In this document: positions 1 through 9,367 of the stretch, in pieces | Numbering within the stretch: position 1 is the stretch's first letter | Layout: each line of letters starts with the position of its first letter | From: an uncultured Lewinella sp. | GTDB taxonomy: Bacteria > Bacteroidota > Bacteroidia > Chitinophagales > Saprospiraceae | Direction: 5' to 3' | Assembly: GCA_937873655.1 (NCBI GenBank) | Contig: CALMYQ010000086.1 | Location: 1 to 64,000 of the forward strand | Length of the DNA stretch: 64,000 nucleotides | Translations under genes and position numbers: made by a program | Notes under the pieces: generated by a model | What the model was told of the DNA's origin: nothing | The model's database searches: none | Seen by the model: the letters and a program-made list of their open reading frames with translations, nothing else

Positions 1-348
1 TAGCGGGACTCTGTGACCGCCGAGCAACGCAGCATGTCGGAAAAAGAGGCCGCGATACTTGAGTGGTATCTAGATTTCGCGCCACTAGAGACAAATCGCA
101 ACTGCGGCCATGGCCTGCGAGGGCGTTTCGATCAGGAGCTAAAAAGCACAGGATGAAATCGGTATCAAATTGAACAGCCTAAGGTTAAAGGTTAAAGATG
201 CCTGATGGCAGCAGCCTGGTATCAATGGGCCTGCGGTTAATGGCAGCGGGCCTTTAGGTCCGCCATGTCGGTAGCATTCCGGTTGCATTTTTACGGTTCC
301 GGCCTGTAGGGCCGGTATGTGATGGCTCCGGCCAGGCATTCCCTGTGC

Positions 349-372
349 GTCTCCAGTCCTTCAGTCGGCAGT
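349..372 (+). repeat. 24-bp exact direct repeat, copy 1
   Basis: Identical over 24 bases to 2450-2473 (starts GTCTCCAGTCC, ends CGGCAGT). The two copies bracket the flavin reductase/LuxR gene pair. Confidence 0.85.
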
Positions 373-375
373 CGG

Positions 376-399
376 GTAGCTGAGCGCAGTCGAAGCTAC
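376..399. repeat. CTTCGACT-type palindromic repeat
   Basis: A 24-bp sequence with GTAGCT/AGCTAC ends around a GAGCGCAGTCGA core. Its reverse complement matches 62450-62473 except at a few bases (CTTCGACTGCGCTCAG versus CTTCGACTCCGCTCAG). Confidence 0.7.
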
Positions 400-513
400 A
401 ACGTCCGTCCAACCAGAAAACCATCCAACCATAAAACAACCCAAAAGCAGATCCCAAACAAAAATCCAACACCCCAAAAACAGGCAAAAACCCAACAATG
501 AACCAATGAACCA

Positions 514-1479
514 TCAAACCCCCAGCAACCCCCGCTTCAAAGCCGTATCCACCGCTTCGGTCCGGGTACCGGCGTAGAGTTTGGACATAATAGAGGTGAG
601 GTGGAATTTCACCGTCCGCTCGGCGATGTACAATTGTTCGGCGATCTGGCGGTTGGTCAGGCCCTTGCGCACCAGGGCGAGGACTTCGAGCTCTCTGCCG
701 GTCAGCGGCGAGGCGGGATAGTTGACGCTTGATTCCTGGGTTTTAGCCTGTTTCTGGTCCGCCTTTTCATCCAGGATCAGGGAAAGCTGGTGATGCAGGT
801 CCCGGGCTTCGTCGAGCGACAGGCCGATGTTGCGCAGGGTATTGGGCAGGTCTTTTCGCCGGGCAAACGCCTCAGTAGATTCGAGGGTGGAAAGGAGGTT
901 TTTCAGGCGGGACTGCACCACCCGGTCGAGAACCTCAATGAACGCTCCGCCCGCCTTGGACGAATGAACGTCATAAGATTCCTGGAGGCGCGTCCGCTGG
1001 ATGGCGATCCCGACCAGCTCACTGATCGTGTTGAGGATAGACAGCTGTTTGTCGTCAAGCTGCTGGGTTTCCTTGCTGACCAGGTTGATCAGTCCGATCT
1101 TCTGGCCGTTGATGGTGATGGGAATGGTGGCGTGGAATTTCAGGTCGCGCGTGCCCGTTCTGATGTCCTTGAGCCTGGAACAGGTGATCTCGCTGATGTT
1201 CCGCGCCCGGTCCATATCGCTGGTCAGGTACTTTTCGATGCAGTAGCACCACCCCGAAAGCCGTTCCGGATGATCGCTGAGGGCCGGCGGGAGGTTGTAG
1301 GACGCCGCGAGGTAGACCGACAGGTTATCTCGTTGCACCAGCCAGATCCAGCCGGTTTCGAGGTTGAGCAGCTCCACCGTTTTTTCGAGCGCCTTTCGCA
1401 GCGCCGAAGGCAGGGAGAATTCCCGGTTTAGGTGACTGGCAATTTCGTAGAGGTGGGAGAAATATTCCTTGTCTGTCAT
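514..1479 (-). CDS. GAF-domain LuxR-family transcriptional regulator
   Basis: Probable DNA-binding regulator of 321 residues with an N-terminal GAF-like sensory domain (about residues 15-165, including the stretch WIWLVQRDNLSVYLA and HATIPITINGQKIGLINLV) and a C-terminal LuxR helix-turn-helix (about 255-318, with LTGRELEVLALVRKGLTNRQIA and ERTVKFHLTSIMSKL). The middle region is predicted helical and could dimerise. No receiver domain is present, so it is not a classical phosphorylated response regulator; the GAF domain probably binds a small molecule or redox cofactor. It lies 15 nt downstream of the flavin reductase on the same strand, so the two are likely cotranscribed, which hints at a redox or flavin-linked signal, but that link is inference. 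Confidence 0.85.
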   Translation of the reverse strand: MTDKEYFSHLYEIASHLNREFSLPSALRKALEKTVELLNLETGWIWLVQRDNLSVYLAASYNLPPALSDHPERLSGWCYCIEKYLTSDMDRARNISEITCSRLKDIRTGTRDLKFHATIPITINGQKIGLINLVSKETQQLDDKQLSILNTISELVGIAIQRTRLQESYDVHSSKAGGAFIEVLDRVVQSRLKNLLSTLESTEAFARRKDLPNTLRNIGLSLDEARDLHHQLSLILDEKADQKQAKTQESSVNYPASPLTGRELEVLALVRKGLTNRQIAEQLYIAERTVKFHLTSIMSKLYAGTRTEAVDTALKRGLLGV

Positions 1480-1494
1480 AGGGCTTTTATTTTA

Positions 1495-2181
1495 TCAAAA
1501 TTCGGGTACCTTCGATACCTTCGCATAAGGAAACTCCCCGAGCCGCGCCGGCTTGTGATAATACGCCAGCCCCGACACAGACACCACCCCTGCCCGGTTC
1601 AGGTCCACATTGCCGTCGGGCAGCAGGCATTCTTCCGGGAGGGTCAGGTGCAGGATCTCCCCGATGATGAGCCGGGTATCGTTCCGGCGGATATGGAATT
1701 CTTCCGCAAATCGCAAACCGATCCTGATCGGGCTTTCCCGGACAAACGGCGCAAAAAAATCGCCCAGATACTCCTCCGTGAAACCGCACGCCTCGAATTC
1801 GGACACCCCGGCACCAAACCGGGCAGAGGTATAATGAGCCCGGTCCACCACACTTTCTTCCACATGATTGATGGTATAATACCCGGTTTCCCTGATATTC
1901 CGGTAGGTATCCCCCGATACCCCGACCGGCCGTTGGATAAACCCGATCAGGGCCGGGTCGGCGCCCAGGTGGACCACCGAGCTGAAAATCGCCAGGTTGC
2001 TGACGCCGTTTCCGCTCTTTGTACCGATCAGCGCGGCCGGCTTGAACCCGCTGATGCCGTTTACCAGGTTGGCGCGGTAAAAACGTTCAAAGGTTTTCAG
2101 GTGGTCGGTTGTAAAATGAAGCATGAAAAAAACCGGTTGGTGAATTCGTGAAACGGTTGAGGGCGGATTTGGTTTCGTCAT
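1495..2181 (-). CDS. flavin reductase-like FMN-binding protein
   Basis: A 228-residue protein of the flavin reductase-like split-barrel family, which binds FMN and reduces flavins or transfers electrons from NAD(P)H. Family features are the core NGISGFKPAALIGTKSGNGVSNLAIFSS, where the GTKS/NLAIFSS segment is the usual flavin-phosphate region, followed by GADPALIGFIQRP and the NIRETGYYTINHV block. The ATG at 2181 is preferred over an in-frame GTG at 2205, because the homologous region begins well inside and no extra domain is gained. It is upstream of, and probably in one operon with, the GAF-LuxR regulator. Substrate cannot be told from sequence. Confidence 0.85.
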   Translation of the reverse strand: MTKPNPPSTVSRIHQPVFFMLHFTTDHLKTFERFYRANLVNGISGFKPAALIGTKSGNGVSNLAIFSSVVHLGADPALIGFIQRPVGVSGDTYRNIRETGYYTINHVEESVVDRAHYTSARFGAGVSEFEACGFTEEYLGDFFAPFVRESPIRIGLRFAEEFHIRRNDTRLIIGEILHLTLPEECLLPDGNVDLNRAGVVSVSGLAYYHKPARLGEFPYAKVSKVPEF

Positions 2182-2449
2182 GGTCGGTTTACTTGTATCC
2201 GTCACCCAGATAAAGATAAGCTTATTTACTGAAAAGCATGATCACGTAATAAATATAAACACCACCTTTAATAGCGCCATAACGACTCCACAACGGACGC
2301 CCGACAAGGAAACAATGAAACAGTTGTCAGTTGTCGGTTGTCAGTTATCAGTGGTCAGTCGGGGCTAAGGCGACGTTTCGACTCTGAAACGAACGCCAAA
2401 CCATATAACCGTCAAAACCATATAACCATATAACCATAAAAAGTTTGCA

Positions 2450-2473
2450 GTCTCCAGTCCTTCAGTCGGCAGT
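2450..2473 (+). repeat. 24-bp exact direct repeat, copy 2
   Basis: Second copy of the sequence at 349-372, same orientation, no mismatch. Confidence 0.85.
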
Positions 2474-2494
2474 TCCCTTTACAACAACCGCCCA

Positions 2495-2534
2495 GCAATG
2501 AAACAATGAAGCAATGAAGCAATGAAGCAATGAA
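2495..2534 (+). repeat. CAATGAAG 8-bp tandem repeat
   Basis: About five consecutive units of CAATGAAG (first unit variant CAATGAAA), ending 5 nt before the stop codon of the permease gene read from the other strand. Confidence 0.85.
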
Positions 2535-2538
2535 ATTC

Positions 2539-4998
2539 TCACTCATCCCGCAAACTATCCACCGGATTCATCAGCGCCGCCCGGACGGATTGCACGCTCA
2601 ACGTCAAAAACGCGATCAGCACCGCGCCGATACCCGCTCCGATGGCGATTGGCGCAAACGCCCCGACCGTCTTGGGAATATGATAGGCAAAGCCGTCCAG
2701 CCAACGGCTCATGAAAAACCAGGCTACCGGCGAAGCCACCAGCAAGGCAATCATGACCAGCAGAATGAAATCCCGGGACAACAAGCCGACAATGCCCGCC
2801 ACGGAAGCGCCCAGTACCTTGCGAACGCCGATCTCCTTATTCCGGTTCTTCACCGTAAAACTGATCAGCCCGAAAAGTCCGAAACAGGCCAGGAAAATAG
2901 CCATGCCGGCAAATATGGTGATGATCCGCCCGAACCGGCTTTCTTCCTGATAGGCGCTGTCGAGGGATTCATCCAGAAAACGGCTTTCAAATACCTTTTC
3001 CGGAAAGAATTCCTCCCAGGTCTTCCGGATATATTCGATGGTCTGCGGCACATTCTTGTCCGATAACCGGACGGCAAAATCGGTGAACGCACCCGGACGC
3101 ACCTCCAGCACCAGCGACTCCAGGTCGTACCGCAGACTCTGGGTATGGTAATCCTGGATCACACCGATGATCTTGCCCTCCCGGCCGCCCTTGCTCAACC
3201 GCTGGCCGAGGGCCTCCTCCGGACTGTTCCACCCCAGCGTTTTTACCGCAAATTCGTTGATGATGTAAGCATCCAGGTGGTCGGTGCCGTAGGAGATGTC
3301 GAAATCGCGGCCGGCTACCATGTTCAACCCGAACGTCTCCGCGTAATCGTAGTCCACCGAAACGCAGGGCAGGAACAGGTTATCTTCGAGCTTGAATTTA
3401 TCCGTTACAATGGGATTGCGCGAATTGCCCAATCCCGGCAGGTTGGAGGCCAGCGTAGAGGCCAGAATATCCGGATTTTGCAGCAACTTCTCCTCAAAGG
3501 CATTTGTCTTGTTCCGCATTTTCTGGTCGCCGGGGGCAAAGTGGGAATTCATGTTGCTGCTGTACAGCGGTATATCCAGGATCATGTCCTTGTTGAAACC
3601 AAGCGGGCGGTTTTGAAGGAAATTGATCTGACGCAGGATCACGCCGGTGCCGGTAATGAGCGCTACGGCGACAATGAATTGAAGGGTGATCAGCGATTTG
3701 CTCAACCAGTTCTTTTTACCCGGCTTGCTCAGCGCCTTACCCTGAAAGATGCTGACCGGTCGGAAACGGCTGGCAAAAAAGGCTGGATAGCTGCCCGCCA
3801 ATAGCGAAGCCGTCAGGAATACGCCGATGAACAAGGCTATCGTCCCGGGATGCTGCAGAAAACTGAAGGGTATGCTCCTGCCGAAAAACAGATCCAGCTT
3901 CGGCAACAGCAGCCCGACGACAATCATGGCCAGCACAAAAGCAATGGTCCCCAGCAAAAGGGTTTCTCCGAGGAATTGGCGGATCAACCCGCGGCGCCCG
4001 GAGCCCAGCACCTTGCGTATGCCGACTTCCTTGGTTCGCCCCAGGTAGACAGCCGTCGATAAATTGACAAAATTGATGCAGGCGATCAGCAGGACCAATA
4101 GCCCGATCGCCATGAATATGCGCATGAACGACGGATTGGCCACAGGCACGGGTTCCCCTTCCGCCGTCGATTTCAGGTGGATATCCCGGACCGGAAAAAT
4201 GGAAAAGCTTTGTTTGTCGCGAAACCGCTCGTCGCCGTGCTGAAGCAGAAAATCCTTAAAACGCGCATTGACGGCTTCAGCTGAAGCGCCGGGTTTCAAC
4301 AATACATAGGTATACGAATGCGAAGCCAGCCGGTTTTCGCGCAATACGTCCAGCAGGCTTGCCCGGGCGAAATCGGGCTCAGCATCCACCATATTCTCAA
4401 AACGGGCCAGAAAGTCGAAATCAAAATGGCTGTTCTCCGGCATGGCCCTGATCACGCCTGTTACATTGAACGGCCCGCCGTTGGCCAGCATGATCCCGCG
4501 CCCGATCGGGTCCTCATCCCCGAAGAACTGCCTGGCGGTCTCATCGGTCAGCACAATCGAAAACGGGGATTTAAGCGCCTCTTCGGGGTTGCCCTGAATG
4601 AAGTCGAAGTCGAATACCCGGGTTGCCGTTGAGTCGGCAAACATAGCATTCGGCATTTCAAACGACTGGTTATTGGACGGGATCCGGACACTGATGCTCC
4701 TGGGAAAAAAACGGGCCGCAGTTTCCACTTCCGGAAAAAAATCCTTCAGCAACGGGCCGAACGGCGACGGGATCCGGGTAACCTCGAACGTGCTGCCCGA
4801 AAACCCAACCCCGTAATTCACCCGGTACAATCGATCCAGATTCGAATTGAACCGGTCATAGGAATATTCGAACTGAATATAAATGAACATTAAAAAACAA
4901 AAGGTCAGCCCCAACGCCAGCCCAAGGATGTTGACCAATGAGTATGTGCGATGCTTGAACAGGTTCCGGACGGCGACAAGCAGGAAGTTTTTGAACAT
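2539..4998 (-). CDS. ABC transporter permease, FtsX/MacB type
   Basis: An 819-residue inner-membrane permease with the duplicated MacB/FtsX arrangement. An N-terminal membrane helix (about residues 20-42, GLALGLTFCFLMFIYIQF) is followed by a MacB-like periplasmic domain, then three helices with the FtsX signature INFVNLSTAVYLGRTKEVGIRKVLG. A second periplasmic domain and a second FtsX domain follow (FTVKNRNKEIGVRKVLGASVAGIV). These proteins pair with a MacB/LolD-type ATPase in mechanotransmission or export of macrolides, peptides or lipoproteins. No ATPase gene is nearby, and such stand-alone permeases with duplicated domains are common in Bacteroidota. The substrate is unknown. Confidence 0.9.
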   Translation of the reverse strand: MFKNFLLVAVRNLFKHRTYSLVNILGLALGLTFCFLMFIYIQFEYSYDRFNSNLDRLYRVNYGVGFSGSTFEVTRIPSPFGPLLKDFFPEVETAARFFPRSISVRIPSNNQSFEMPNAMFADSTATRVFDFDFIQGNPEEALKSPFSIVLTDETARQFFGDEDPIGRGIMLANGGPFNVTGVIRAMPENSHFDFDFLARFENMVDAEPDFARASLLDVLRENRLASHSYTYVLLKPGASAEAVNARFKDFLLQHGDERFRDKQSFSIFPVRDIHLKSTAEGEPVPVANPSFMRIFMAIGLLVLLIACINFVNLSTAVYLGRTKEVGIRKVLGSGRRGLIRQFLGETLLLGTIAFVLAMIVVGLLLPKLDLFFGRSIPFSFLQHPGTIALFIGVFLTASLLAGSYPAFFASRFRPVSIFQGKALSKPGKKNWLSKSLITLQFIVAVALITGTGVILRQINFLQNRPLGFNKDMILDIPLYSSNMNSHFAPGDQKMRNKTNAFEEKLLQNPDILASTLASNLPGLGNSRNPIVTDKFKLEDNLFLPCVSVDYDYAETFGLNMVAGRDFDISYGTDHLDAYIINEFAVKTLGWNSPEEALGQRLSKGGREGKIIGVIQDYHTQSLRYDLESLVLEVRPGAFTDFAVRLSDKNVPQTIEYIRKTWEEFFPEKVFESRFLDESLDSAYQEESRFGRIITIFAGMAIFLACFGLFGLISFTVKNRNKEIGVRKVLGASVAGIVGLLSRDFILLVMIALLVASPVAWFFMSRWLDGFAYHIPKTVGAFAPIAIGAGIGAVLIAFLTLSVQSVRAALMNPVDSLRDE

Positions 4999-5329
4999 AA
5001 GCGATTAATTCAATTGTGTCGGTTTTTCGATTGATCCGATTTTGAGCGCCCGTCAGTTGGTCAGCCTAATCGATTCATTCGAATCATTCTAAGAATCGTT
5101 TCAATTTTTTTATTGATCCGATTGCCCCCCCCCTTCAGTTCCTCAGTTCCTCAATTCCTCCTCCGACCGCCGTAGCCTTGGCGGAGGTGGTAGTTCTTCA
5201 ATTCCTCGATCGCATCAAAAACCGTACCTCTTAAGCAACCGCTTACCGCTCAGCAAGTTGTACCCTGCAACGGCATACCCCGTTGTCCGGTAATGAACAA
5301 GCCCCGTTCGGTTCCGGACAGTTTCGCCG
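4999..5329. other. intergenic region with repeats and a C9 tract
   Basis: No complete gene. It holds a run of nine C at 5125-5133, CTCAGTTCCTCAATTC-like repeats (5134-5208) interrupted by a CCGCCGTAGCC...GGCGGAGG hairpin, and a short open stretch on the minus strand (about 5215-5335, reading ...YAVAGYNLLSGKRLLKRYGF then stop) that could be a coding remnant but matches nothing I recognise. Confidence 0.55.
5134..5208 (+). repeat. CTCAGTTCCTC-like degenerate tandem repeat with internal hairpin
   Basis: Units such as TTCAGTTCCTCAGTTCCTC and CAATTCCTC flank a hairpin with CCTCCG...CGGAGG arms. Similar arrays recur at 58741-58843, 60766-60825 and, inverted, 14061-14099. Confidence 0.75.
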
Positions 5330-7603
5330 TTACTCCCACGCAAAATCCCAGACCGGTTGCTGTCCCAGCAAATGTTCCACAAAATAATTCCATTGCCGCT
5401 TCCGGAAATAATTGAGATGTTGCCCCTGGTAGCCGTGGTGCTGACTCGGCAGGATCAGCAGATCAAATGGTTTGTCGGCCTTCACCAGCGCTTCCGCCAG
5501 CTTGAAGGTCGCAGAAGGATTGACGTTTTCGTCGATGCCGCCGTGTACCAGCAGCAACTTACCCTTCAGGTTGCCGGCCATCGTGATATTGGATTGCGCT
5601 TCATAGGCCTCATCCACCGGCCAGCCCATATACATTTCGGGCCACCAGGCCTTCTCCATCCTGAAGTCATGGTCGCCCGAACTGGCCACGCTCACCTTGT
5701 AAAAATCCGGGAATTCAAGCATGGCATGCCCTGCATCATATCCGCCGGCCGAGTGGCCGAATATGCCCACCCGGGTCGTGTCGATCCAGGCGTAGCGGGC
5801 GCCCAGCTCGCGGATGGCCAGCACGTGGTCCGTCAGGTTGGAGCCCATTTTCTTGTAGGAATAATCGTGGAACGCCTTGGATCGGCCGGAGCTGCCCATG
5901 CCGTCCACCATCATGACGATGAACCCCAGTTCGGCAAGCGCCTGATTGCCCATGCTGAGCACCCTCGGGAAGTTTTCCGGAAATACATGCGTGTGGGGGC
6001 CTGTGTAGGTATTGTCGATGATAGGGTATTTTCTGGCCGGGTCAAAATGGGTCGGTTTCCACAACACGCCGTACAAATTGGTTTTGCCGTCGCGACCGGT
6101 AGCGGTGAAGGTCTCCGGCGCTTCCCAATGCGCTTTGGTGAGTTCTTCTATGTCCGCTTTGGAGATCTCCAGGAGCACCTTGCCCGTTTCCGCATTTCGC
6201 AACACGGAGACGGTCGGCATGCGCCCGGTGGAGATGTTGTCCAGCACGTATTTCCCGTTGGGAGAAAAACTCACCCCGTGCGAGGCGTCTTCCGGGGTTA
6301 GCAATTGCACCTCTCCGCCCTTCAGACTGACCCGGTACAAGGATTGGTAATACGGTATCCGGCCCTGCTCCTTGCCGGATGCGGTGAAATAGATCCACCC
6401 GCCCTGCTCGTCGATATGTTCAACATCATTGACAAAATAATTACCCCGGGTCAACGGCGTCAACTTGTCGGTCTTCAGGTCGTAGGCATACAGCTGCTTC
6501 CACCCGCTGCGCTCGGAGCTGATGATGAGCTTGCCGGCCTTTTCAGCGGGCCAGTAGTCGAAATTATCGATATTGGTCGGAGAACTTTCCGATACCAGTT
6601 CCTTCAATTGGTTCTTTTCCAGGTCAAGCCGGAGCAGATGGGTCTTCTGGTACCCCCTTTCGCCGTAAACGGCATATACCTTCCCGGGTTCATCCGACCA
6701 CCGGAAGGACACGCTGTTGATGTGGGTATTGCGTGGCAGCGCCGGCCGGAGCTCTTTTCCGCTGACAGCGTCGAAGAAAACGGGGATCATGTACACCATG
6801 CCCGTATCCCCCGGCGAGCCCCGGTAATACGACAGCAATTTGGCCCGGTAAAGCGTATCGATGCTCCAGTCGAGCAGGTACATCTTCCGGGCGCTCCGCA
6901 GATCGCAGATATAAGCTTGTATCCAGCGCGAATCCGCCGACCATTCGACCGAGAAATGTTCGGGGCGTTCGCCGCCTTCCCCCTCCATGATGTCGCCCCA
7001 GCCGTAATAACTGGCGTATTCATAGTGCTTCTTCCCCGAAGTGCTGAGCTGCCTGACTTCTCCGGTTTCCGTTGAGCGCAGGTACAGGTTGTAATCCCTG
7101 GTGAAAGCCGTCCATTTGCCGTCCGGTGAAACGGCTTCATTCTCCGGTTCCGGTTTCGCCTGCGGTTCCTGCCGGAGTTGGTAGTCCCGGGTATTGAGCC
7201 GCCAACGTTTCCCTTTGCAATTGAACAGGAGGCGCCGGGGGTCCGCGTATTCCACCCCGCTCAGCGGCAAGTCGGCCGCCTCAAAGGTTTCGCCGAGGGA
7301 ATCGGTCAGGAGGCGGGCTAGCCGTTCGTGGTCGAAAAGCGGCATCTTTTCCGGTTTTTGGAAGGAAACCCGCGTATAGGTTTTCCCGTCCCTGGTTTGA
7401 TCGAGGTACCAGAACCCGGTACTGTCCGGAAACCAGTTGGCGTTGACCCAGAGGCGGAAGGCTTTCTTATTGATGATGTTGTTCCAAAGGAATCCCGTGG
7501 CCCGTTCGTAGTCTGCGCGGGTAAGGGCATTTTGGCTGTGGCCGGGTGACAGCCAAAGCAGGGCGAGCGGCAGGAAAACCAGCCGGAAAAGGCATTTTTT
7601 CAT
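5330..7603 (-). CDS. dipeptidyl peptidase IV-like S9 serine peptidase
   Basis: A secreted prolyl-oligopeptidase-family enzyme, about 757 residues from the ATG at 7603. This start is chosen because it gives a clean signal peptide (MKKCLFRLVFLPLALLWL...GHSQ). The N-terminal beta-propeller resembles the DPP-IV N domain, with repeated LYLRSTETGEVRQL and YAYDLKTDKLTPLTRG-type blades. The C-terminal alpha/beta-hydrolase carries the nucleophile in GIFGHSAGGYDAGHAM, the Asp in LLVHGGIDENV and the His in LPSQHHGY. It probably clips dipeptides in the periplasm or at the surface during peptide use. An in-frame ATG further upstream (7672) would break the signal peptide and is rejected. Confidence 0.92.
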   Translation of the reverse strand: MKKCLFRLVFLPLALLWLSPGHSQNALTRADYERATGFLWNNIINKKAFRLWVNANWFPDSTGFWYLDQTRDGKTYTRVSFQKPEKMPLFDHERLARLLTDSLGETFEAADLPLSGVEYADPRRLLFNCKGKRWRLNTRDYQLRQEPQAKPEPENEAVSPDGKWTAFTRDYNLYLRSTETGEVRQLSTSGKKHYEYASYYGWGDIMEGEGGERPEHFSVEWSADSRWIQAYICDLRSARKMYLLDWSIDTLYRAKLLSYYRGSPGDTGMVYMIPVFFDAVSGKELRPALPRNTHINSVSFRWSDEPGKVYAVYGERGYQKTHLLRLDLEKNQLKELVSESSPTNIDNFDYWPAEKAGKLIISSERSGWKQLYAYDLKTDKLTPLTRGNYFVNDVEHIDEQGGWIYFTASGKEQGRIPYYQSLYRVSLKGGEVQLLTPEDASHGVSFSPNGKYVLDNISTGRMPTVSVLRNAETGKVLLEISKADIEELTKAHWEAPETFTATGRDGKTNLYGVLWKPTHFDPARKYPIIDNTYTGPHTHVFPENFPRVLSMGNQALAELGFIVMMVDGMGSSGRSKAFHDYSYKKMGSNLTDHVLAIRELGARYAWIDTTRVGIFGHSAGGYDAGHAMLEFPDFYKVSVASSGDHDFRMEKAWWPEMYMGWPVDEAYEAQSNITMAGNLKGKLLLVHGGIDENVNPSATFKLAEALVKADKPFDLLILPSQHHGYQGQHLNYFRKRQWNYFVEHLLGQQPVWDFAWE

Positions 7604-7770
7604 GTATTGGCAGTTGTGGTTCGCCGGATTTCCCCTGCCATTCGCTAGGTAGGGAATGAACAGGATCAGCAACGGCAGCTTTGTTAAACCAAAGCTCCGA
7701 TGCGGGGGATAAATATAACTAAAAGAGTGCAGATTGGAATACGCCCGGCGTCGACCTGATTATTCAGTGG

Positions 7771-9345
7771 TCAATAATTCAGCAATACCGCGCTTCGGTG
7801 CATCAGAAAAGCGTCTCCCGGGGCCAGGGTCAGTCCCCTTGCGATCATCAGCCTTGCGTTGGAGAAGTCCTTTTGCCGGAAATAATAATACGATGCGGCG
7901 GCATAAGCCGTCGTGATCCACAACACGCCTCGCGGCGTGGGTCCGGATTGAGCCAGCATCCGTTCGAATGTTTCCAGCTCTTTTCCGGCGTCAACCGGGC
8001 GCTCGCCGTCATACAAGGCTTTGATGCGCTCTGACCGGTAGAAAAGCTCCAGGTCGCGGAAATGCGGATTGGGCGCCAAAAAAGGATATTGCTTCTTGTA
8101 TTGCCCCAGTACGTCAATGCAAGCCTCGTAATCGCGTCGCTTGCCCAATGAGCGGACCAGCAACCGGGAAAGGATATCCTGTACCTGCTGGTCATTGGGG
8201 CGAAGCTGATAGATCGTATCCATATAACTGATGAACCGCGTCGAATTGGCAGTGGAAGCGTAGTATTGCGCCTGCTCGATGTAGTAGATCTCCTTGATCA
8301 GGGCCAGCGCCGGCAGGTCGGCCCCCATCCGCTGCTGGAATTCATGGTAAATGAAATTGATCCGGTCGGGTTCGCCCAGCTTTTGGGAAAAATGCTCGGC
8401 CAGAAAGGCAAAGCGCCGGATCAGCTCACTCCGTACATTCTCATTGGGATATGCATCATACAGGTCGAAAAGCGGCCCCAACCGGTCGGAGTCCATGGGC
8501 AGGTTGGCAGCCAGCTGAAACCGGCAGGTCGCCCGGAAGGGTTCGTACAGCGGTGTGGGATACAGGAACCTGGCTTTTTCCAGGGCATGAATGGCGCTCA
8601 GGAACTGCCGGTCCGCATAGTCAACTCCCGCCCTTCGGTAATAGAGCAACCCCGCCAATTGGAACGGATTGATCTTTTCTCCGTCTTTTTGATCGTACCG
8701 CTCAGCCCAGGCCCGGGCCAGCGACTGCCTGCTCTCTCCCTTGGGGATCAGCGAAAGCTCCTGCCAGAGATCCAGGTAGTCGGTCGCCGGATCATGCCGC
8801 TTGCCGGCGCCGAGGGGCAAAACCTGATCAAGACTTTGTTCTCCGTCGGCCAATTGAATGGTCAGGTTTATATTTTCGAGCCCGGCTGTGGTCCGGTAGG
8901 TATACCCGAGGTGATCCAGTACGATGATGTACAGAGCAGTGGACGTGTATTCGTTGTAATCGCCGGATTTGAACAGGGTCCCGAAATCGGCTGCCGGGTT
9001 ATAGCGCCTGAAATACCGGCTTTTCAGGGTTTGATGCAGATAATCCAGGTCTTTGACCCTCGTTTTTTTTCCTGCACGGGCGCTTTCGAGCTTGCGAAGG
9101 GTGGAATGCAGCTGGTTTTGGGCAAAATCCGCAATGGCGAAAGCGTTATCCTTTGAACTGGCCAGAAAAAGTCGGACCCGGTCGGCCAGTTCCGTTCCCT
9201 GAGGCGTTGTAAAGACCATTTTTTCCAGCGGGCCGTAGAATACCAGATTCTCCCTCCCCCCCGGCGCAAGCAGGGAATCGGAAGGGTTGGATGCCTGGGC
9301 GATGAAGGCCCACCCCAGGAACAGACAACAAAATACTAGTCGCAT
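7771..9345 (-). CDS. secreted transglutaminase-like (degenerate) and TPR-type protein
   Basis: A 524-residue exported protein (signal MRLVFCCLFLGWAFIAQAS). Residues 100-165 look like the SirB1/transglutaminase-like domain found in many Bacteroidota proteins (FGTLFKSGDYNEYTSTALYIIVLDHLGYTY). However, the position normally held by the catalytic Cys of the YNC motif is Glu, and the expected downstream His-Val is absent (ENINLTI), so catalysis is unlikely. The remainder is helical and TPR-like (for example YEACIDVLGQYKKQYP and FSNARLMIARGLTLAPGDAFL). It probably acts as a scaffold in the periplasm. A -7 box lies 23 nt upstream. Confidence 0.6.
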   Translation of the reverse strand: MRLVFCCLFLGWAFIAQASNPSDSLLAPGGRENLVFYGPLEKMVFTTPQGTELADRVRLFLASSKDNAFAIADFAQNQLHSTLRKLESARAGKKTRVKDLDYLHQTLKSRYFRRYNPAADFGTLFKSGDYNEYTSTALYIIVLDHLGYTYRTTAGLENINLTIQLADGEQSLDQVLPLGAGKRHDPATDYLDLWQELSLIPKGESRQSLARAWAERYDQKDGEKINPFQLAGLLYYRRAGVDYADRQFLSAIHALEKARFLYPTPLYEPFRATCRFQLAANLPMDSDRLGPLFDLYDAYPNENVRSELIRRFAFLAEHFSQKLGEPDRINFIYHEFQQRMGADLPALALIKEIYYIEQAQYYASTANSTRFISYMDTIYQLRPNDQQVQDILSRLLVRSLGKRRDYEACIDVLGQYKKQYPFLAPNPHFRDLELFYRSERIKALYDGERPVDAGKELETFERMLAQSGPTPRGVLWITTAYAAASYYYFRQKDFSNARLMIARGLTLAPGDAFLMHRSAVLLNY

Positions 9346-9367
9346 GAAGGGATTATATATTTAAACG

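Larger units (their letters stand above)
1..513. other. intergenic region with repeat debris, no gene seen
   Basis: I see no convincing gene here. Bases 15-90 resemble the right half of the inverted-repeat element at 19352-19505 (shared GAGCAACG, TCG-AAAA and GAGGCCG blocks in the same order). Bases 349-372 are one copy of an exact 24-bp direct repeat, 376-399 hold a CTTCGACTGCGCTCAG-type palindrome, and 405-530 are low-complexity AACCATCCAACC-like DNA. Short open frames here read as translated low complexity rather than as protein families. Confidence 0.6.
2182..2538. other. intergenic low-complexity region
   Basis: No gene seen. The stretch contains CAGTTGTCAG-like words at 2321-2358, CCATATAACC words at 2400-2440, the second 24-bp direct repeat (2450-2473) and a CAATGAAG tandem repeat (2495-2534). 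Confidence 0.7.

Noticed and set aside
1..140. tRNA or other structured RNA gene at the left end
   Set aside because: No cloverleaf or conserved TpsiC-like loop; the similarity to 19438-19505 explains it as a repeat.
139..517. Short frames on the minus strand at the left edge
   Set aside because: They read through low-complexity DNA and debris (for example MVHWFIVGFLPVFG) and lack any family resemblance or promoter.
790..1431. Open frame of 213 codons on the plus strand opposite the GAF-LuxR gene
   Set aside because: It is the antisense shadow of a well-supported gene; the translation has no family features.
5215..5335. Minus-strand frame ending ...GYNLLSGKRLLKRYGF just behind the S9 peptidase
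   Set aside because: It looks protein-like but has no start, no recognisable family and overlaps the peptidase 3' end; kept only as a note.
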